This document shows, one piece after another, positions 54,033 through 63,022 of a stretch of 64,000 bases of DNA. A program made the position numbers and the translations under genes. The notes beneath the pieces are model-generated. The model did not search any database, was not told where the DNA came from, and worked only from the letters and a program-made list of their open reading frames with translations. Position 1 is the stretch's first letter. Each line of letters opens with the position of its first letter. Source of the stretch: Clavibacter sp. VKM Ac-2872 (lineage in GTDB: Bacteria; Actinomycetota; Actinomycetes; Actinomycetales; Microbacteriaceae); contig NZ_JADKRR010000001.1 in NCBI RefSeq assembly GCF_015351105.1, forward strand, positions 1,283,069-1,347,068, in the 5' to 3' direction.

Positions 54033-55579
54033 GGCTCGCCCTCCTCGCCAACGCCTTCCGCCGCAGCCCCTGGCAGGTCCTCGGGCTCGTCGCCGCGGCC
54101 GTCTACGGGATCCTCGTCACGGTGCTCGCGGTCGGCGCGCTGGCGGGCCTCCGCGACGCCGACGTCGCCGCCGCGCGGGACGTCGTCGTCGCCGGTGGCG
54201 CCCTCGTCGTCCTCGGATCGCTCGTCGTTCCTCTCGTGCTCGGGACCCAGGACGCCATGGACCCGCGACGGTTCGCCCCCTACGGCATCGAGCCCCGGCG
54301 ACTCGCGTCGGCGCTCGGCGTCGCCGCGGTCGTCAGCGTCCCGGGCGTCGTCCTGGTCGTCGTGGCGCTGACCACGGTGATCACCTGGGCCCGCGATCCG
54401 CTCACCGCCCTCGTCGCGGTCATCGCGGCGTGCGCGGCCGTCGTCACGTGCGTGCTCGTCGCCCGGATCAGCACCGTCCTGGCCTCCGTGCTGCTCAGCA
54501 CGCGCCGCGCCCGCGAGGCGACCGGCCTCGCGGCCGGGCTCGTGGCCGTGCTGCTCGTGCCCGCGGTCGTCGCCCTGGCCCAGGCCGACCTCCTCGACGA
54601 CGGCCTCCGCCCGGTGCGCGGCGTGCTCGGCGTCGTCGCGTGGACGCCGCTCGGCGCCGCCTGGGCCGCTCCCGCCGCCGCCGTCTCCGGCGATGCGGGC
54701 GGCGCGGCGGGCATGCTCCTGGTCGCCCTCGCGTCGGCCGTGCTGCTCGCGCTCCTGTGGATCCGCGTCGTGCCGTGGGCCCTCACCGCTCCGGATCGCA
54801 CCGGCGGCGGCCGCGCGCAGACCGGCCTCGGCTGGTTCGGCCGCTTCGGCGCCTCGCCCGCGGGGGCCGTGGCCGCGCGGAGCGTCACGTACTGGATCCG
54901 GGACCCGCGCTACCGCGCCACGCTCGTGCTGATCCCGGTGCTGCCGCTCGTGCTCCTCATCCCGCTCGTGATCGTGGACGTCGACGCGCACGTGCTCGCC
55001 CTGGTGCCGCTGCCCGTGATGGCGCTCTTCCTGGGCTGGAGCGTGCACAACGACACCGCGCACGACCACACGGCGGTGTGGCTGCACGTCGTGTCGGGGA
55101 TCCGTGGCGTCGCCGATCGCGTGGGCCGCCTCGTGCCCGTGCTCGCCATCGGCATCCCGCTCGTCGCGATCGGCGCCCCGCTCAGCGCCTTCGGGTACGG
55201 CGACCCGGCCGTCCTGCCCTCCGTGATCGGGGTCAGCGGCGGCGTCCTGCTCGCGGGCGTCGGCCTGTCGTCGCTCTTCTCCGCGCGTTTCCCGTATCCC
55301 GCGTCGCGTCCGGGGGACAGCCCGTTCCACGCGCCGCAGAGTGTGAGCGCCGGCGGATCGACGGTGCCCACGCTCACGTTCCTCGCGACCGTCGTGTTCG
55401 CGCTGCCCAGCGTCTGGCTCGGCTGGATGGGACTCGTCCACGGCGGCCCGTACCCGCTCTGGTCGCTCGTGGTGGGCCTCGGCATCGGCGTGCTCACGCT
55501 CCTCGCCGGCGTGGTCGGCGGAGGCCGCGTGTTCGAGCGGCGCGGCCCCGAGCTCCTGGCCTTCGCGCAGCGCCACTGA
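54008..55579 (+). CDS. ABC exporter permease, twelve-helix type
   Basis: 523 residues from GTG 54008, which has GGAGGGG 5-6 nt upstream and overlaps the ATPase end by 25 bp. About twelve hydrophobic segments in two halves, separated by a cytosolic loop with RTGGGRAQTGLGWFGRFGAS (~268-287) and SVTYWIRDPRYRA. The latter is a conserved feature of actinobacterial ABC-2-like transporters. No solute-binding partner; an exporter is likely. Substrate unknown. Confidence 0.85.
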
Positions 55580-55620
55580 GCTGCGCGATTCGCGCCGCCG
55601 GCCCTCGCGCGTCGGAAAAG

Positions 55621-55626
55621 TAGACT
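55621..55626 (+). promoter_or_regulatory. -10 element TAGACT, leaderless spacing
   Basis: AAAAGTAGACT-GACGGG-ATG: 6 nt to ATG 55633, with no -35 consensus at 17 nt. Confidence 0.5.
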
Positions 55627-55632
55627 GACGGG

Positions 55633-55920
55633 ATGGTCATCCTCAGCATCGAACAGGACCCCGGCCGGCCGGCCCAGGGCGGCGGCACCGACACGCTCGA
55701 CCGCGAGCTCGAGGAGCTCCTCGAGCAGGAGACGATCGAGCCCGGCGATCACGAGCGCTTCTCGCACTACGTGAAGAAGGACAAGATCCTCGAGTCCGCC
55801 ATCAGCGGCAAGCCCGTGAAGGCGCTCTGCGGGAAGAAGTGGCTGCCCGGTCGCGACCCGGAGAAGTTCCCGGTCTGCCCCGACTGCAAGCGCATCTACG
55901 AGACCATGAAGCCCGAGTAG
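55633..55920 (+). CDS. DUF3039 domain protein
   Basis: 95 residues. Conserved DUF3039 features: TLDRELEELLEQE, HERFSHYVKKDKILESA, a Cys in VKALCGKKWLPGRDPEKFPVC and the CPDCKRIYE end. Three cysteines (CGKKW, VCPDC) form a likely zinc or metal site. Soluble, cytosolic, highly conserved in actinobacteria and often beside pncB, as here; function unknown. Start supported by the -10 hexamer 6 nt upstream. Confidence 0.9.
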   Translation: MVILSIEQDPGRPAQGGGTDTLDRELEELLEQETIEPGDHERFSHYVKKDKILESAISGKPVKALCGKKWLPGRDPEKFPVCPDCKRIYETMKPE

Positions 55921-55944
55921 GGCCCGTCGGGCGCATCATGCGCG

Positions 55945-57261
55945 TCAGGCGGTGACGCCCTCCTCGGTCGGGATCGCCGGGTCTCCCGCGCGCAGGCGGA
56001 ACGCCTGCGCCGGGAGGTCGCGCACGACGCGGGCGTGGTGCGCTCGGGCCGCCGAGGTGCCCGCGGGACCGAGCCAGCGCGGATCCGGCTCACCGCCCTC
56101 CGCGAGTGTCACGAGGAGGTCGCGGTCGCCGGGGAGCGGCGCCGGGTGCGGCCCGACGGTGACGAGCTCGCTCGTGGCGACGCCCTGCGCGTCGTGTCGG
56201 CGCACGGCGCCCTTCAGACCGCCACGGCTCTGCTTGCCGGTGCTCCGCTTGGCGACGGACACCCAGCCGTCGTCGCCGCCCGCGTCGCGGTGGGCCACGA
56301 GCTTGAAGACCATCCCGGCAGCGGGGGCACCCGATCCGGTGACGAGCGAGGTCCCGACGCCGTACGAGTCGACCGGCGAGGCCGCGAGGCCCGCGATGCC
56401 GTGCTCGTCGAGGTCGTTCGTGACGGTGATCCGCGTGCCGGTCGCGCCGAGCGCGTCGAGCTGCGCGCGCACCTCGCCGACGAGCACGGGCAGGTCGCCC
56501 GAGTCGAGCCGGACGGCGCCGAGCCCGGTGCCGGCCACGCGGACTGCGGTCTCGACGCCCTGACGCACGTCGTAGGTGTCGACGAGCAGGGTGGTGCCGG
56601 CGCCGAGCGCCTCGACCTGGGCGCGGAACGCCTGCTCCTCGGTGTCGTGCAGGAGCGTGAAGGAGTGGGCCGCCGTGCCCATCGTCGGCACGCCCCAGGT
56701 GCGGCCCGCCTCGAGGTTCGATGTGGCGCTGAAGCCCGCGATGAAGGCGGCGCGCGCGGCGGCGACGGCCGAGCGCTCGCCCGTGCGTCGGGATCCCATC
56801 TCGGCGAGCGGCCGGCCGCCGGCGACCTGCACCATGCGCGCGGCGGCGCTCGCGACCGCCGAGTCGTAGTTGAGGACGCTGAGCACGAGGGTCTCGAGGA
56901 TCACGCCGTCGGCGAAGGGCGCCTCGACCGTGAGCAGCGGGGAGCCCGGGAAGTAGACCTCGCCCTCGCGGTAGCCCGTGATGCGGCCGCGGAACCGGTA
57001 GTCGGCGAGCCAGGCCAGGGCCTCCTCGCCCACGACGCGCTCGGACCGCAGGTACTCGAGCTCGGCGTCGCCGAAGCGGAAGTCCCGGATGAGCTCGAGG
57101 AGGCGTCCGGTGCCCGCGACGACGCCGAAGCGGCGGCCGCTCGGGAGGCGCCGGGCGAAGCACTCGAACACGCAGTCGCGGTCGTGGGTGCCCGCCTTGA
57201 GCGCGGCGTCGAGCATCGTCAGCTCGTAGCGGTCGGTGAGGAGGGAGGTCGCCTGGTGCAC
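55945..57261 (-). CDS. pncB: Nicotinate phosphoribosyltransferase
   Basis: 438 residues. N-terminus LLTDRYELTMLDAALKAGTHDRD, interrupted here at residue ~29; FPGSPLLTVEAPFADGVILE; EMGSRRTGERSAV, which binds the ribose phosphate; and the phosphorylated-His motif MGTAAHSF. VRLDSGDLPVLV and TNDLDEHGI complete the TIM-barrel signatures. Makes nicotinate mononucleotide from nicotinate, PRPP and ATP in NAD salvage. Start GTG 57261 lies 6 nt after TAGGCT on the minus strand. Convergent with DUF3039 and divergent from the photolyase. Confidence 0.94.
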   Translation of the reverse strand: MHQATSLLTDRYELTMLDAALKAGTHDRDCVFECFARRLPSGRRFGVVAGTGRLLELIRDFRFGDAELEYLRSERVVGEEALAWLADYRFRGRITGYREGEVYFPGSPLLTVEAPFADGVILETLVLSVLNYDSAVASAAARMVQVAGGRPLAEMGSRRTGERSAVAAARAAFIAGFSATSNLEAGRTWGVPTMGTAAHSFTLLHDTEEQAFRAQVEALGAGTTLLVDTYDVRQGVETAVRVAGTGLGAVRLDSGDLPVLVGEVRAQLDALGATGTRITVTNDLDEHGIAGLAASPVDSYGVGTSLVTGSGAPAAGMVFKLVAHRDAGGDDGWVSVAKRSTGKQSRGGLKGAVRRHDAQGVATSELVTVGPHPAPLPGDRDLLVTLAEGGEPDPRWLGPAGTSAARAHHARVVRDLPAQAFRLRAGDPAIPTEEGVTA

Positions 57262-57267
57262 CCGCCC

Positions 57268-57273
57268 AGCCTA
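57268..57273 (-). promoter_or_regulatory. -10 element TAGGCT of pncB, leaderless GTG start
   Basis: Minus strand TAGGCT-GGGCGG-GTG; 6-nt spacing. Faces away from the photolyase -10 about 70 bp to the right. Confidence 0.5.
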
Positions 57274-57339
57274 GGGCGGCGCCTGTCGCGGTCGCCGTCC
57301 GCATCGCGCACGGGCCGGGACGATGACGGGGGTCCGGCC

Positions 57340-57345
57340 TAGGTT
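57340..57345 (+). promoter_or_regulatory. -10 element TAGGTT of the photolyase gene, leaderless spacing
   Basis: TAGGTT-CGTGCC-ATG 57352; 6-nt spacing. Confidence 0.45.
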
Positions 57346-57351
57346 CGTGCC

Positions 57352-58815
57352 ATGGAGCGCACGCGATGGATCCTGGCCGACCAGCTGGGCGACCACTTCG
57401 ACGACGGCGGGCCCATGCTGCTCATCGAGGCGCGGGGCCTGCTGGCCCGGCGGCCGTACCACCGGGCGAAGGCGCATCTCATCCTCTCGGGCATCCGGCA
57501 CCGCGCGCGGGCGCTGGGCGACCGCGTCGAGTTCCACCAGGTGGACCACTACCGCGAGGTCGTCGAGGGCAGGGACGACCTCCAGGTGATCGACCCGACG
57601 TCCCGCGGTCTCCGGCGGCTCGTGGCGGAGATCGGGGCGGAGGTGCTGCCGAGCCGCGGCTTCGTCACGAGCGAGCAGGAGTTCGCCGAGTGGATGGCGG
57701 GGCGCACCTCGAACCGGCTCGTCCTGGAGGACTTCTACCGGTGGTCGCGCGCCCGCACGGGCATCCTCATGGACGGCGACGACCCGGTCGGCGGCCGCTG
57801 GAACTACGACCACGACAACCGCGAGCGCCCGCCGAAGGGCGCGGCGACGCTCGGCCTGCCCGAGCCGTGGTGGCCCGAGGAGGACGACATCGACGCCGAG
57901 GTCCGCGCCGACCTCGACGAGTGGGAGCGGAAGGGCATCGTGCGCTTCGTCGGCGAGGACGGGCCGAGGCGCTTCACCGTCACGCCGGAGGAGGGGCGCC
58001 TCGCGCTCGACGACTTCGTGGCCAGCCGGCTCAACGACTTCGGCCCGTTCGAGGACGCGTCGCTCGCGGGCGACTGGACCATGGCGCACTCGCTCCTGAG
58101 CGCCACGATGAACATGGGGGTGCTGGATCCGGCGGACGTCATCGAGCGCATCGTCGCGGAGCACGCGGCCGGGCGGGCGCCCATCCAGAGCGTCGAGGGC
58201 ATCGTGCGGCAGATCATGGGCTGGCGCGACTACGTCTGGCACCTCTACTGGGCCTTCGAGGACGACTACACCTCCCAGAACCGGCTCGACGCGCACCGGG
58301 GCGTGCCGACGGCGCTGCAGGAGCTCGACCCGTCGGGCATCGAGGCCGCGTGCCTCTCCCACGTCGTGGACAAGGTCCGCACGCACGGGTGGGCGCACCA
58401 CATCGAGCGGCTGATGATCCTCGGCAACCTCGCGCTCCAGCGCGGCTACGACCCGGCCGCGATGAACGACTGGTTCATCGACTCCTTCGTCGACGGCACG
58501 CCGTGGGTCATGCCGGCGAACGTGGTCGGCATGGCGCTGCACGCGGACGGCGGGCGCATGGCGACGAAGCCCTACGCGGGAGGCGGCGCCTACATCGACC
58601 GCATGTCGGACCACTGCGGCGGCTGCCCGTTCGACCCGAAGGTGCGCGTCGGCCCCACGGCGTGCCCGTTCACCGCGGGCTACTGGTGGTTCCTCGACCG
58701 CAACCGGGAGCGGCTCCGCGGCAACGCGCGCATGGCCCAGCCGCTCGCCGGGCTGGGGCGGCTGAAGGACCTGCCGGAGCTCGTCGCCCAGGAGGACGCG
58801 CGGCGGTCGCTGTGA
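57352..58815 (+). CDS. FeS-type bacterial cryptochrome/(6-4) photolyase (PhrB/CryB-like)
   Basis: 487 residues. The N-terminal alpha/beta domain opens with WILADQLGDHFDD, typical of the FeS-BCP/DASH-like related-protein branch and distinct from classical photolyases. The FAD-binding half has FEDASLAGDWTMAHSLLSA, IVRQIMGWRDYVWHLYW and YDPAAMNDWFIDSFVDG. Four cysteines fit the [4Fe-4S] cluster: Cys in IEAACLSH and the C-terminal group DHCGGCPFDP...GPTACPF. Repairs UV (6-4) photoproducts using light, or acts as a light sensor. Monocistronic, probably leaderless. Confidence 0.9.
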   Translation: MERTRWILADQLGDHFDDGGPMLLIEARGLLARRPYHRAKAHLILSGIRHRARALGDRVEFHQVDHYREVVEGRDDLQVIDPTSRGLRRLVAEIGAEVLPSRGFVTSEQEFAEWMAGRTSNRLVLEDFYRWSRARTGILMDGDDPVGGRWNYDHDNRERPPKGAATLGLPEPWWPEEDDIDAEVRADLDEWERKGIVRFVGEDGPRRFTVTPEEGRLALDDFVASRLNDFGPFEDASLAGDWTMAHSLLSATMNMGVLDPADVIERIVAEHAAGRAPIQSVEGIVRQIMGWRDYVWHLYWAFEDDYTSQNRLDAHRGVPTALQELDPSGIEAACLSHVVDKVRTHGWAHHIERLMILGNLALQRGYDPAAMNDWFIDSFVDGTPWVMPANVVGMALHADGGRMATKPYAGGGAYIDRMSDHCGGCPFDPKVRVGPTACPFTAGYWWFLDRNRERLRGNARMAQPLAGLGRLKDLPELVAQEDARRSL

Positions 58816-58861
58816 CGCCCGCGCGTCGGCCGCCGGCTCCGGGGGCGTCCGGGCCCGCCGG

Positions 58862-58867
58862 TAGGCT
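58862..58867 (+). promoter_or_regulatory. -10 element TAGGCT of the murI operon, leaderless spacing
   Basis: TAGGCT-GGTGGG-ATG 58874; 6-nt spacing and perfect TAGGCT. Confidence 0.5.
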
Positions 58868-58873
58868 GGTGGG

Positions 58874-59758
58874 ATGAGCGACGCGCCGATCGGGATCTTC
58901 GACTCCGGCGTCGGCGGCCTCACGGTGGCCCGCGCGGTCGCGACCCTGCTGCCGCGGGAGTCGATCATCTACATCGGCGACACCGCGCACACGCCCTACG
59001 GCGACAAGCCCATCGCGGACGTCCGCCGCTACGCGCTGGCGGTCCTCGACGACCTCGTCGAGCGCGGCGTGAAGATGCTCGTCATCGCGTGCAACACGGC
59101 ATCGGCGGCCATGCTCCGCGACGCCCGCGAGCGCTACGACATCCCCGTCGTCGAGGTGATCCAGCCGGCCGTGCGCACGGCCGTCAGCGTCACCCGCAAC
59201 CACCGCGTGGGCGTCATCGCCACGCACGCCACCGTCACGAGCCGCGCCTACGACGACGCCTTCGCCGCCGCCCCGCACCTCGCGCTCACCTCCGCGGAGG
59301 CGCCCCGCTTCGTCGGGTTCGTGGAGCGCGGCGAGACCTCGGGTCCCGAGCTGATGGCGGCCGCGGAGGAGTACCTGGCGCCGCTCCGGGCGGCCGGCAT
59401 CGACACGCTCGTCCTCGGCTGCACCCACTACCCGTTCCTCGAGGGCGCGATCTCGCTGCTCATGGGCCCGGACGTCACCCTCGTCTCCAGCGACACCGAG
59501 ACCGCCAAGGACGTCTACCGGGAGCTGGTGTCCGCGGGCCTCGAGCGCCGCTCCGACGCGCCGCCCGTGATCCGGTACGAGGCCACCGGCGGCAGCGCGT
59601 CCGACTTCGAGACGCTCGCGCGGCGCATGCTCGGCACGGGCGTCACGCACGTCGAGCTCGTCGAGACCGGCGCCATCCAGCTTCCCCGACCGCCCCGACC
59701 GGATGCGGCGACGCATCCCGCCGCCGACGGCACCCCGACCACCCCCGACCCGAGCTGA
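58874..59758 (+). CDS. murI: Glutamate racemase
   Basis: 294 residues. [17 protein letters not shown] (acidic proton relay), [14 protein letters not shown], the first catalytic Cys in [11 protein letters not shown] and the second in [14 protein letters not shown] are all present. Supplies D-glutamate for peptidoglycan in the cytosol. The last ~25 residues are Pro/Ala-rich and beyond the usual family end. First of three closely spaced genes: rph starts 8 bp after its stop and rdgB 10 bp after that. Confidence 0.96.
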   Translation: MSDAPIGIFDSGVGGLTVARAVATLLPRESIIYIGDTAHTPYGDKPIADVRRYALAVLDDLVERGVKMLVIACNTASAAMLRDARERYDIPVVEVIQPAVRTAVSVTRNHRVGVIATHATVTSRAYDDAFAAAPHLALTSAEAPRFVGFVERGETSGPELMAAAEEYLAPLRAAGIDTLVLGCTHYPFLEGAISLLMGPDVTLVSSDTETAKDVYRELVSAGLERRSDAPPVIRYEATGGSASDFETLARRMLGTGVTHVELVETGAIQLPRPPRPDAATHPAADGTPTTPDPS

Positions 59759-59766
59759 GGCCGCAC

Positions 59767-60504
59767 ATGACCGACGACACCCCCCGCCACGACGGCCGCA
59801 CGGCCGACCAGCTGCGCGAGATCACCATCGAGCGGAACTGGAGCGAGCAGGCCGAGGGCTCCGCGCTCATCTCCTTCGGACGCACCCGCGTCCTCTGCAC
59901 CGCGTCCTTCACGAACCGCGTGCCGCGCTGGAAGGCCGGCAGCGGCCAGGGCTGGGTCACCGCCGAGTACGCGATGCTCCCGCGGGCCACGAACGAGCGC
60001 ATGGACCGCGAGGCCGTCAAGGGCAAGGTCGGCGGCCGCACGCACGAGATCTCGCGCCTCATCGGCCGCAGCCTCCGCGCGGTCGTCGACATGAAGGCCC
60101 TCGGCGAGAACACGATCGTCATCGACTGCGACGTGCTGCAGGCCGACGGCGGCACGCGGACCGCGGCGATCACGGGCGCCTACGTCGCCCTCGCCGACGC
60201 GCTGGAGTGGGGCCGCGAGCGCAAGTTCATCGCGCAGCGCGCCACGCCGCTCAAGGACAGCGTCGCCGCGGTCTCCGTCGGCATCGTCGACGGGAAGCCG
60301 CTGCTCGACCTCGCGTACGTCGAGGACGTGCGCGCCGAGACCGACATGAACGTCGTGATGACGGGCAGCGGATCCTTCGTCGAGGTCCAGGGCACCGCGG
60401 AGGGCGCGCCCTTCGACCGCGCCGAGCTCGACGCCCTGCTCGACCTCGCGCTCGGCGGCGGCACCACGCTCACCGCGCTGCAGGCGCAGGCGCTCGGCCG
60501 CTGA
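59767..60504 (+). CDS. rph: Ribonuclease PH
   Basis: 245 residues, normal length. [20 protein letters not shown] at the N-terminus, [20 protein letters not shown] (cut at ~65), [12 protein letters not shown] (phosphate-binding Arg), [19 protein letters not shown] and the [19 protein letters not shown] acidic metal site. A phosphate-dependent 3'-5' exonuclease that trims tRNA 3' ends. ATG 59767. The murI-rph-rdgB order is conserved in actinobacteria. Confidence 0.96.
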   Translation: MTDDTPRHDGRTADQLREITIERNWSEQAEGSALISFGRTRVLCTASFTNRVPRWKAGSGQGWVTAEYAMLPRATNERMDREAVKGKVGGRTHEISRLIGRSLRAVVDMKALGENTIVIDCDVLQADGGTRTAAITGAYVALADALEWGRERKFIAQRATPLKDSVAAVSVGIVDGKPLLDLAYVEDVRAETDMNVVMTGSGSFVEVQGTAEGAPFDRAELDALLDLALGGGTTLTALQAQALGR

Positions 60505-60514
60505 GGCCCCGGTC

Positions 60515-61123
60515 GTGATCCCGCTCGTCCTCGCCACGCACAACGCCCACAAGGTCGAGGAGCTCCGCCGCATACTCGGTGCCCGCCTCGACGGGATCGA
60601 CCTGGTCGCCTACGACGGCCCGGAGCCCGTGGAGGACGGTACGACGTTCGAGGAGAACGCGCTCATCAAGGCGCGCGCGGCCGCGATCCACACGGGGCAC
60701 GCGGCCCTCGCGGACGACTCGGGGATCGGCGTCGACATCCTGGGCGGATCGCCCGGCATCTTCTCGGCGCGCTGGTCGGGCCCGGCGCGCGACAGCCGCG
60801 AGAACCTCGAGCTCCTGCTCTGGCAGCTGGGCGACGTGCCGGACGCCCATCGCGGCGCGCGCTTCACGTGCGCCGCCGCCCTCGTCGTCCCGCGCCCGGG
60901 CGGCCTCGTGGAGCGCACGGCCCTCGGCGTCTGGGAGGGATCGGTGCTCCGCGAGGTCGTGGGCGAGGGCGGCTTCGGCTACGACCCGATCTTCCGCCCG
61001 GCCACCGGCGGCGCGAGCGCGGCGGCCCTCAGCGCCGACGAGAAGAACCGGGTGAGCCACCGCGCGCTGGCCTTCGACGCGATCATGCCGGTCGTCCGGC
61101 GGGAGCTCCTCGGGGAGGGCTGA
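60515..61123 (+). CDS. rdgB: RdgB/HAM1 non-canonical purine NTP pyrophosphatase
   Basis: 202 residues from GTG 60515. Nucleotide-binding LATHNAHKVEELRRIL, TTFEENALIKARAAA, catalytic acidic ADDSGIGVDILGG, SARWSG and GGFGYDPIF, all in family order. Hydrolyses ITP/XTP/dITP to the monophosphate and keeps deaminated purines out of nucleic acids. Last gene of the murI-rph-rdgB operon, 10 bp after rph. Confidence 0.95.
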   Translation: MIPLVLATHNAHKVEELRRILGARLDGIDLVAYDGPEPVEDGTTFEENALIKARAAAIHTGHAALADDSGIGVDILGGSPGIFSARWSGPARDSRENLELLLWQLGDVPDAHRGARFTCAAALVVPRPGGLVERTALGVWEGSVLREVVGEGGFGYDPIFRPATGGASAAALSADEKNRVSHRALAFDAIMPVVRRELLGEG

Positions 61124-61201
61124 GGCGCCCTCCCCGCGCTGCTGAGAGCGGGAGTCGTTCCCGACTGCGCTCCCGGCTGGATCCGCATGGCAGCGGGCCC
61201 G

Positions 61202-61207
61202 TACGGT
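61202..61207 (+). promoter_or_regulatory. -10-like element TACGGT, leaderless spacing
   Basis: TACGGT-GGACGC-ATG 61214; the same -10 and near-identical spacer as at 46624. Confidence 0.45.
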
Positions 61208-61213
61208 GGACGC

Positions 61214-62131
61214 ATGGGCTCCGGATCGCACGACCACGGCGCGGCCACGACCGACCGTCGCCGCCTCGTCGCCGCCATCGCGATCACCGCCACTGTCCTC
61301 GTGGTCGAGGTCGTCGGCGCGCTCGTCTCCGGGTCGCTCGCGCTCCTCGCGGACGCGGGCCACATGACGAGCGACCTGCTCGGACTCGGCATCGCCCTGG
61401 TCGCCACCATCGTCGCCGCGCGCCCCGCGACCGACCGGCACACCTTCGGCTTCCAGCGCGGCGAGGTGCTCGGCGCCCTGGTGAACGGGCTGATCCTCGC
61501 GGGCGTCGCCGTCTACGTCGCGGTGCAGGGCTTCCGGCGGCTGCTCGCGCCGGAGGGCCCCGACGTCGATCCCGGCGTCATGCTCCTCGCCGCCGGCATC
61601 GGCCTGGTCGCCAACATCGCGGCGCTCCTGGTGCTCCGCGGGGGAGCGGGGCGCTCGATCAACATGCGCGGCGCCTACCTCGAGGTGCTCGGCGACGCCT
61701 TCGGCTCCGTCGCCACCATCGTCGCGGGCGTCGTGATCGCGGTCACCGGCTTCGGGCGCGCCGACGCCATCGCCTCGCTCGTGATCGCGGCGCTCATCGT
61801 CCCGCGCGCGGCCGTGCTGCTGCGGGACGTCGTGCACGTGCTGAACGAGTCCACCCCCGCGGGCACCGAGCCGGAGCGGATCCGCGCGCACCTGCTCGAG
61901 ACGCCCGGCGTCACCGCGGTGCACGACGTGCACGTCTGGGCCATCACCTCGGGGTCGCCCGTCTTCACCGCCCACGTCGTCGTGGAGCAGGAGGTGTTCC
62001 GCGACGGCCGCACCGGCGAGCTGCTCGACCGGCTGTCCGGCTGCCTCGACGACCACTTCGACGTCGAGCACAGCACCTTCCAGCTGGAGCCCGAGGAGCA
62101 CGCCGGGCACGAGCACCGCCATCACGTCTGA
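61214..62131 (+). CDS. Cation diffusion facilitator zinc exporter (CzcD/ZitB-like)
   Basis: 305 residues, six membrane segments. Metal-site residues: His/Asp in LLADAGHMTSDLLG (helix 2) and LEVLGDAFGSVATI (helix 5), the second site using Asp with a Gly before it rather than His-x3-Asp. N-terminal His cluster (SHDHG), HTFGFQRGEVLG and a C-terminal cytosolic domain with VHDVHVWAITSG, plus a His-rich end (HAGHEHRHHV). Exports Zn2+ in exchange for protons. Start set by the -10-like hexamer 6 nt upstream. Confidence 0.92.
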   Translation: MGSGSHDHGAATTDRRRLVAAIAITATVLVVEVVGALVSGSLALLADAGHMTSDLLGLGIALVATIVAARPATDRHTFGFQRGEVLGALVNGLILAGVAVYVAVQGFRRLLAPEGPDVDPGVMLLAAGIGLVANIAALLVLRGGAGRSINMRGAYLEVLGDAFGSVATIVAGVVIAVTGFGRADAIASLVIAALIVPRAAVLLRDVVHVLNESTPAGTEPERIRAHLLETPGVTAVHDVHVWAITSGSPVFTAHVVVEQEVFRDGRTGELLDRLSGCLDDHFDVEHSTFQLEPEEHAGHEHRHHV

Positions 62132-62176
62132 TCCGGCCGCCGACCGGGCGTCCGCGGATCAGGGCGCGAGAGCGGC

Positions 62177-62899
62177 TCAGCGCCGCGGGTCGTTCGAGGG
62201 ATCCTGGTCGAACTCCTCCGGGGTGAGCGCGAGGTCCTCGGGCGAGACGCCGGCCGCCTCCCCGTCGTGCGCGTGCTTGCGCGCGCGGAGGAAGTGGATC
62301 GCCGCGGGCACCACCGTGATGAACACGGCGCCCAGGAGCACGTAGTCGATGTAGTGCGTGACGAAGTCGCGGATCGGCGGGAAGCCGTTGAGCAGGTGGC
62401 CCAGGAAGGTGAGCCCCGCGCCCCAGATGAGGGCGCCGATCGCGTTGTACAGGGAGTACTTCCGGTAGTCCATGTGGCCGACGCCCGCCGCGATGGGCGC
62501 GAACGTGCGGACGATGGGCACGAAGCGCGCCGCGATGACGGCCAGCCCGCCGAAGCGCGCGAAGAACGCGTTGGTGCGCACGACGTTCTGGCGGCTGAAG
62601 ATGCCCGAGTCCTTGCGCTCGAAGACCCGCGGTCCCGCCTTGTGCCCGATGAGGTAGCCGACCTCGCCGCCCGCGAAGGCGGAGAAGGCGATCGCGAGGC
62701 AGACCCACCAGATGTCGATGCCGGTGATCCCGGGGAGCGTCAGCCCGGCGATGACGAGGAGCGTGTCGCCGGGGAAGAGGAACCCGAAGAGCAGGCCGGT
62801 CTCGGCGAAGATGATGAGGCAGATCCCGATGAGGGCGAATCCCCCGAACGACTCGATGAGGGTCGTCGAGTCGAGGAAGTCGAAGAGCAGGGGATGCAC
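62177..62899 (-). CDS. DedA-family membrane protein
   Basis: 240 residues from GTG 62899. Conserved DedA blocks: IIFAETGLLFGFLFPGDTLL, split at residue ~42; AGGEVGYLIGHKAGPRVF; then FARFGGLAVIAARFVPIVRTFAPIAAG with the essential Arg residues (RFVPIVRT). Acidic E in FAETG and GGEVGY. Five or so membrane segments and a polar tail. Family members act as C55-isoprenyl-phosphate or phospholipid translocases. Convergent with the zinc transporter gene. Confidence 0.93.
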   Translation of the reverse strand: MHPLLFDFLDSTTLIESFGGFALIGICLIIFAETGLLFGFLFPGDTLLVIAGLTLPGITGIDIWWVCLAIAFSAFAGGEVGYLIGHKAGPRVFERKDSGIFSRQNVVRTNAFFARFGGLAVIAARFVPIVRTFAPIAAGVGHMDYRKYSLYNAIGALIWGAGLTFLGHLLNGFPPIRDFVTHYIDYVLLGAVFITVVPAAIHFLRARKHAHDGEAAGVSPEDLALTPEEFDQDPSNDPRR

Positions 62900-63022
62900 G
62901 TGGTGGCTCCAGTCGTGGTGGGTCGCGACGTGAGCGGAGCGACCTGGCAGAGCCCAGGATATCGGGAGCGGCCGTCAGCTCGCCGAGTCCGGGACACCCC
63001 CGGTCGAGGGGCGCGGCGCGGG

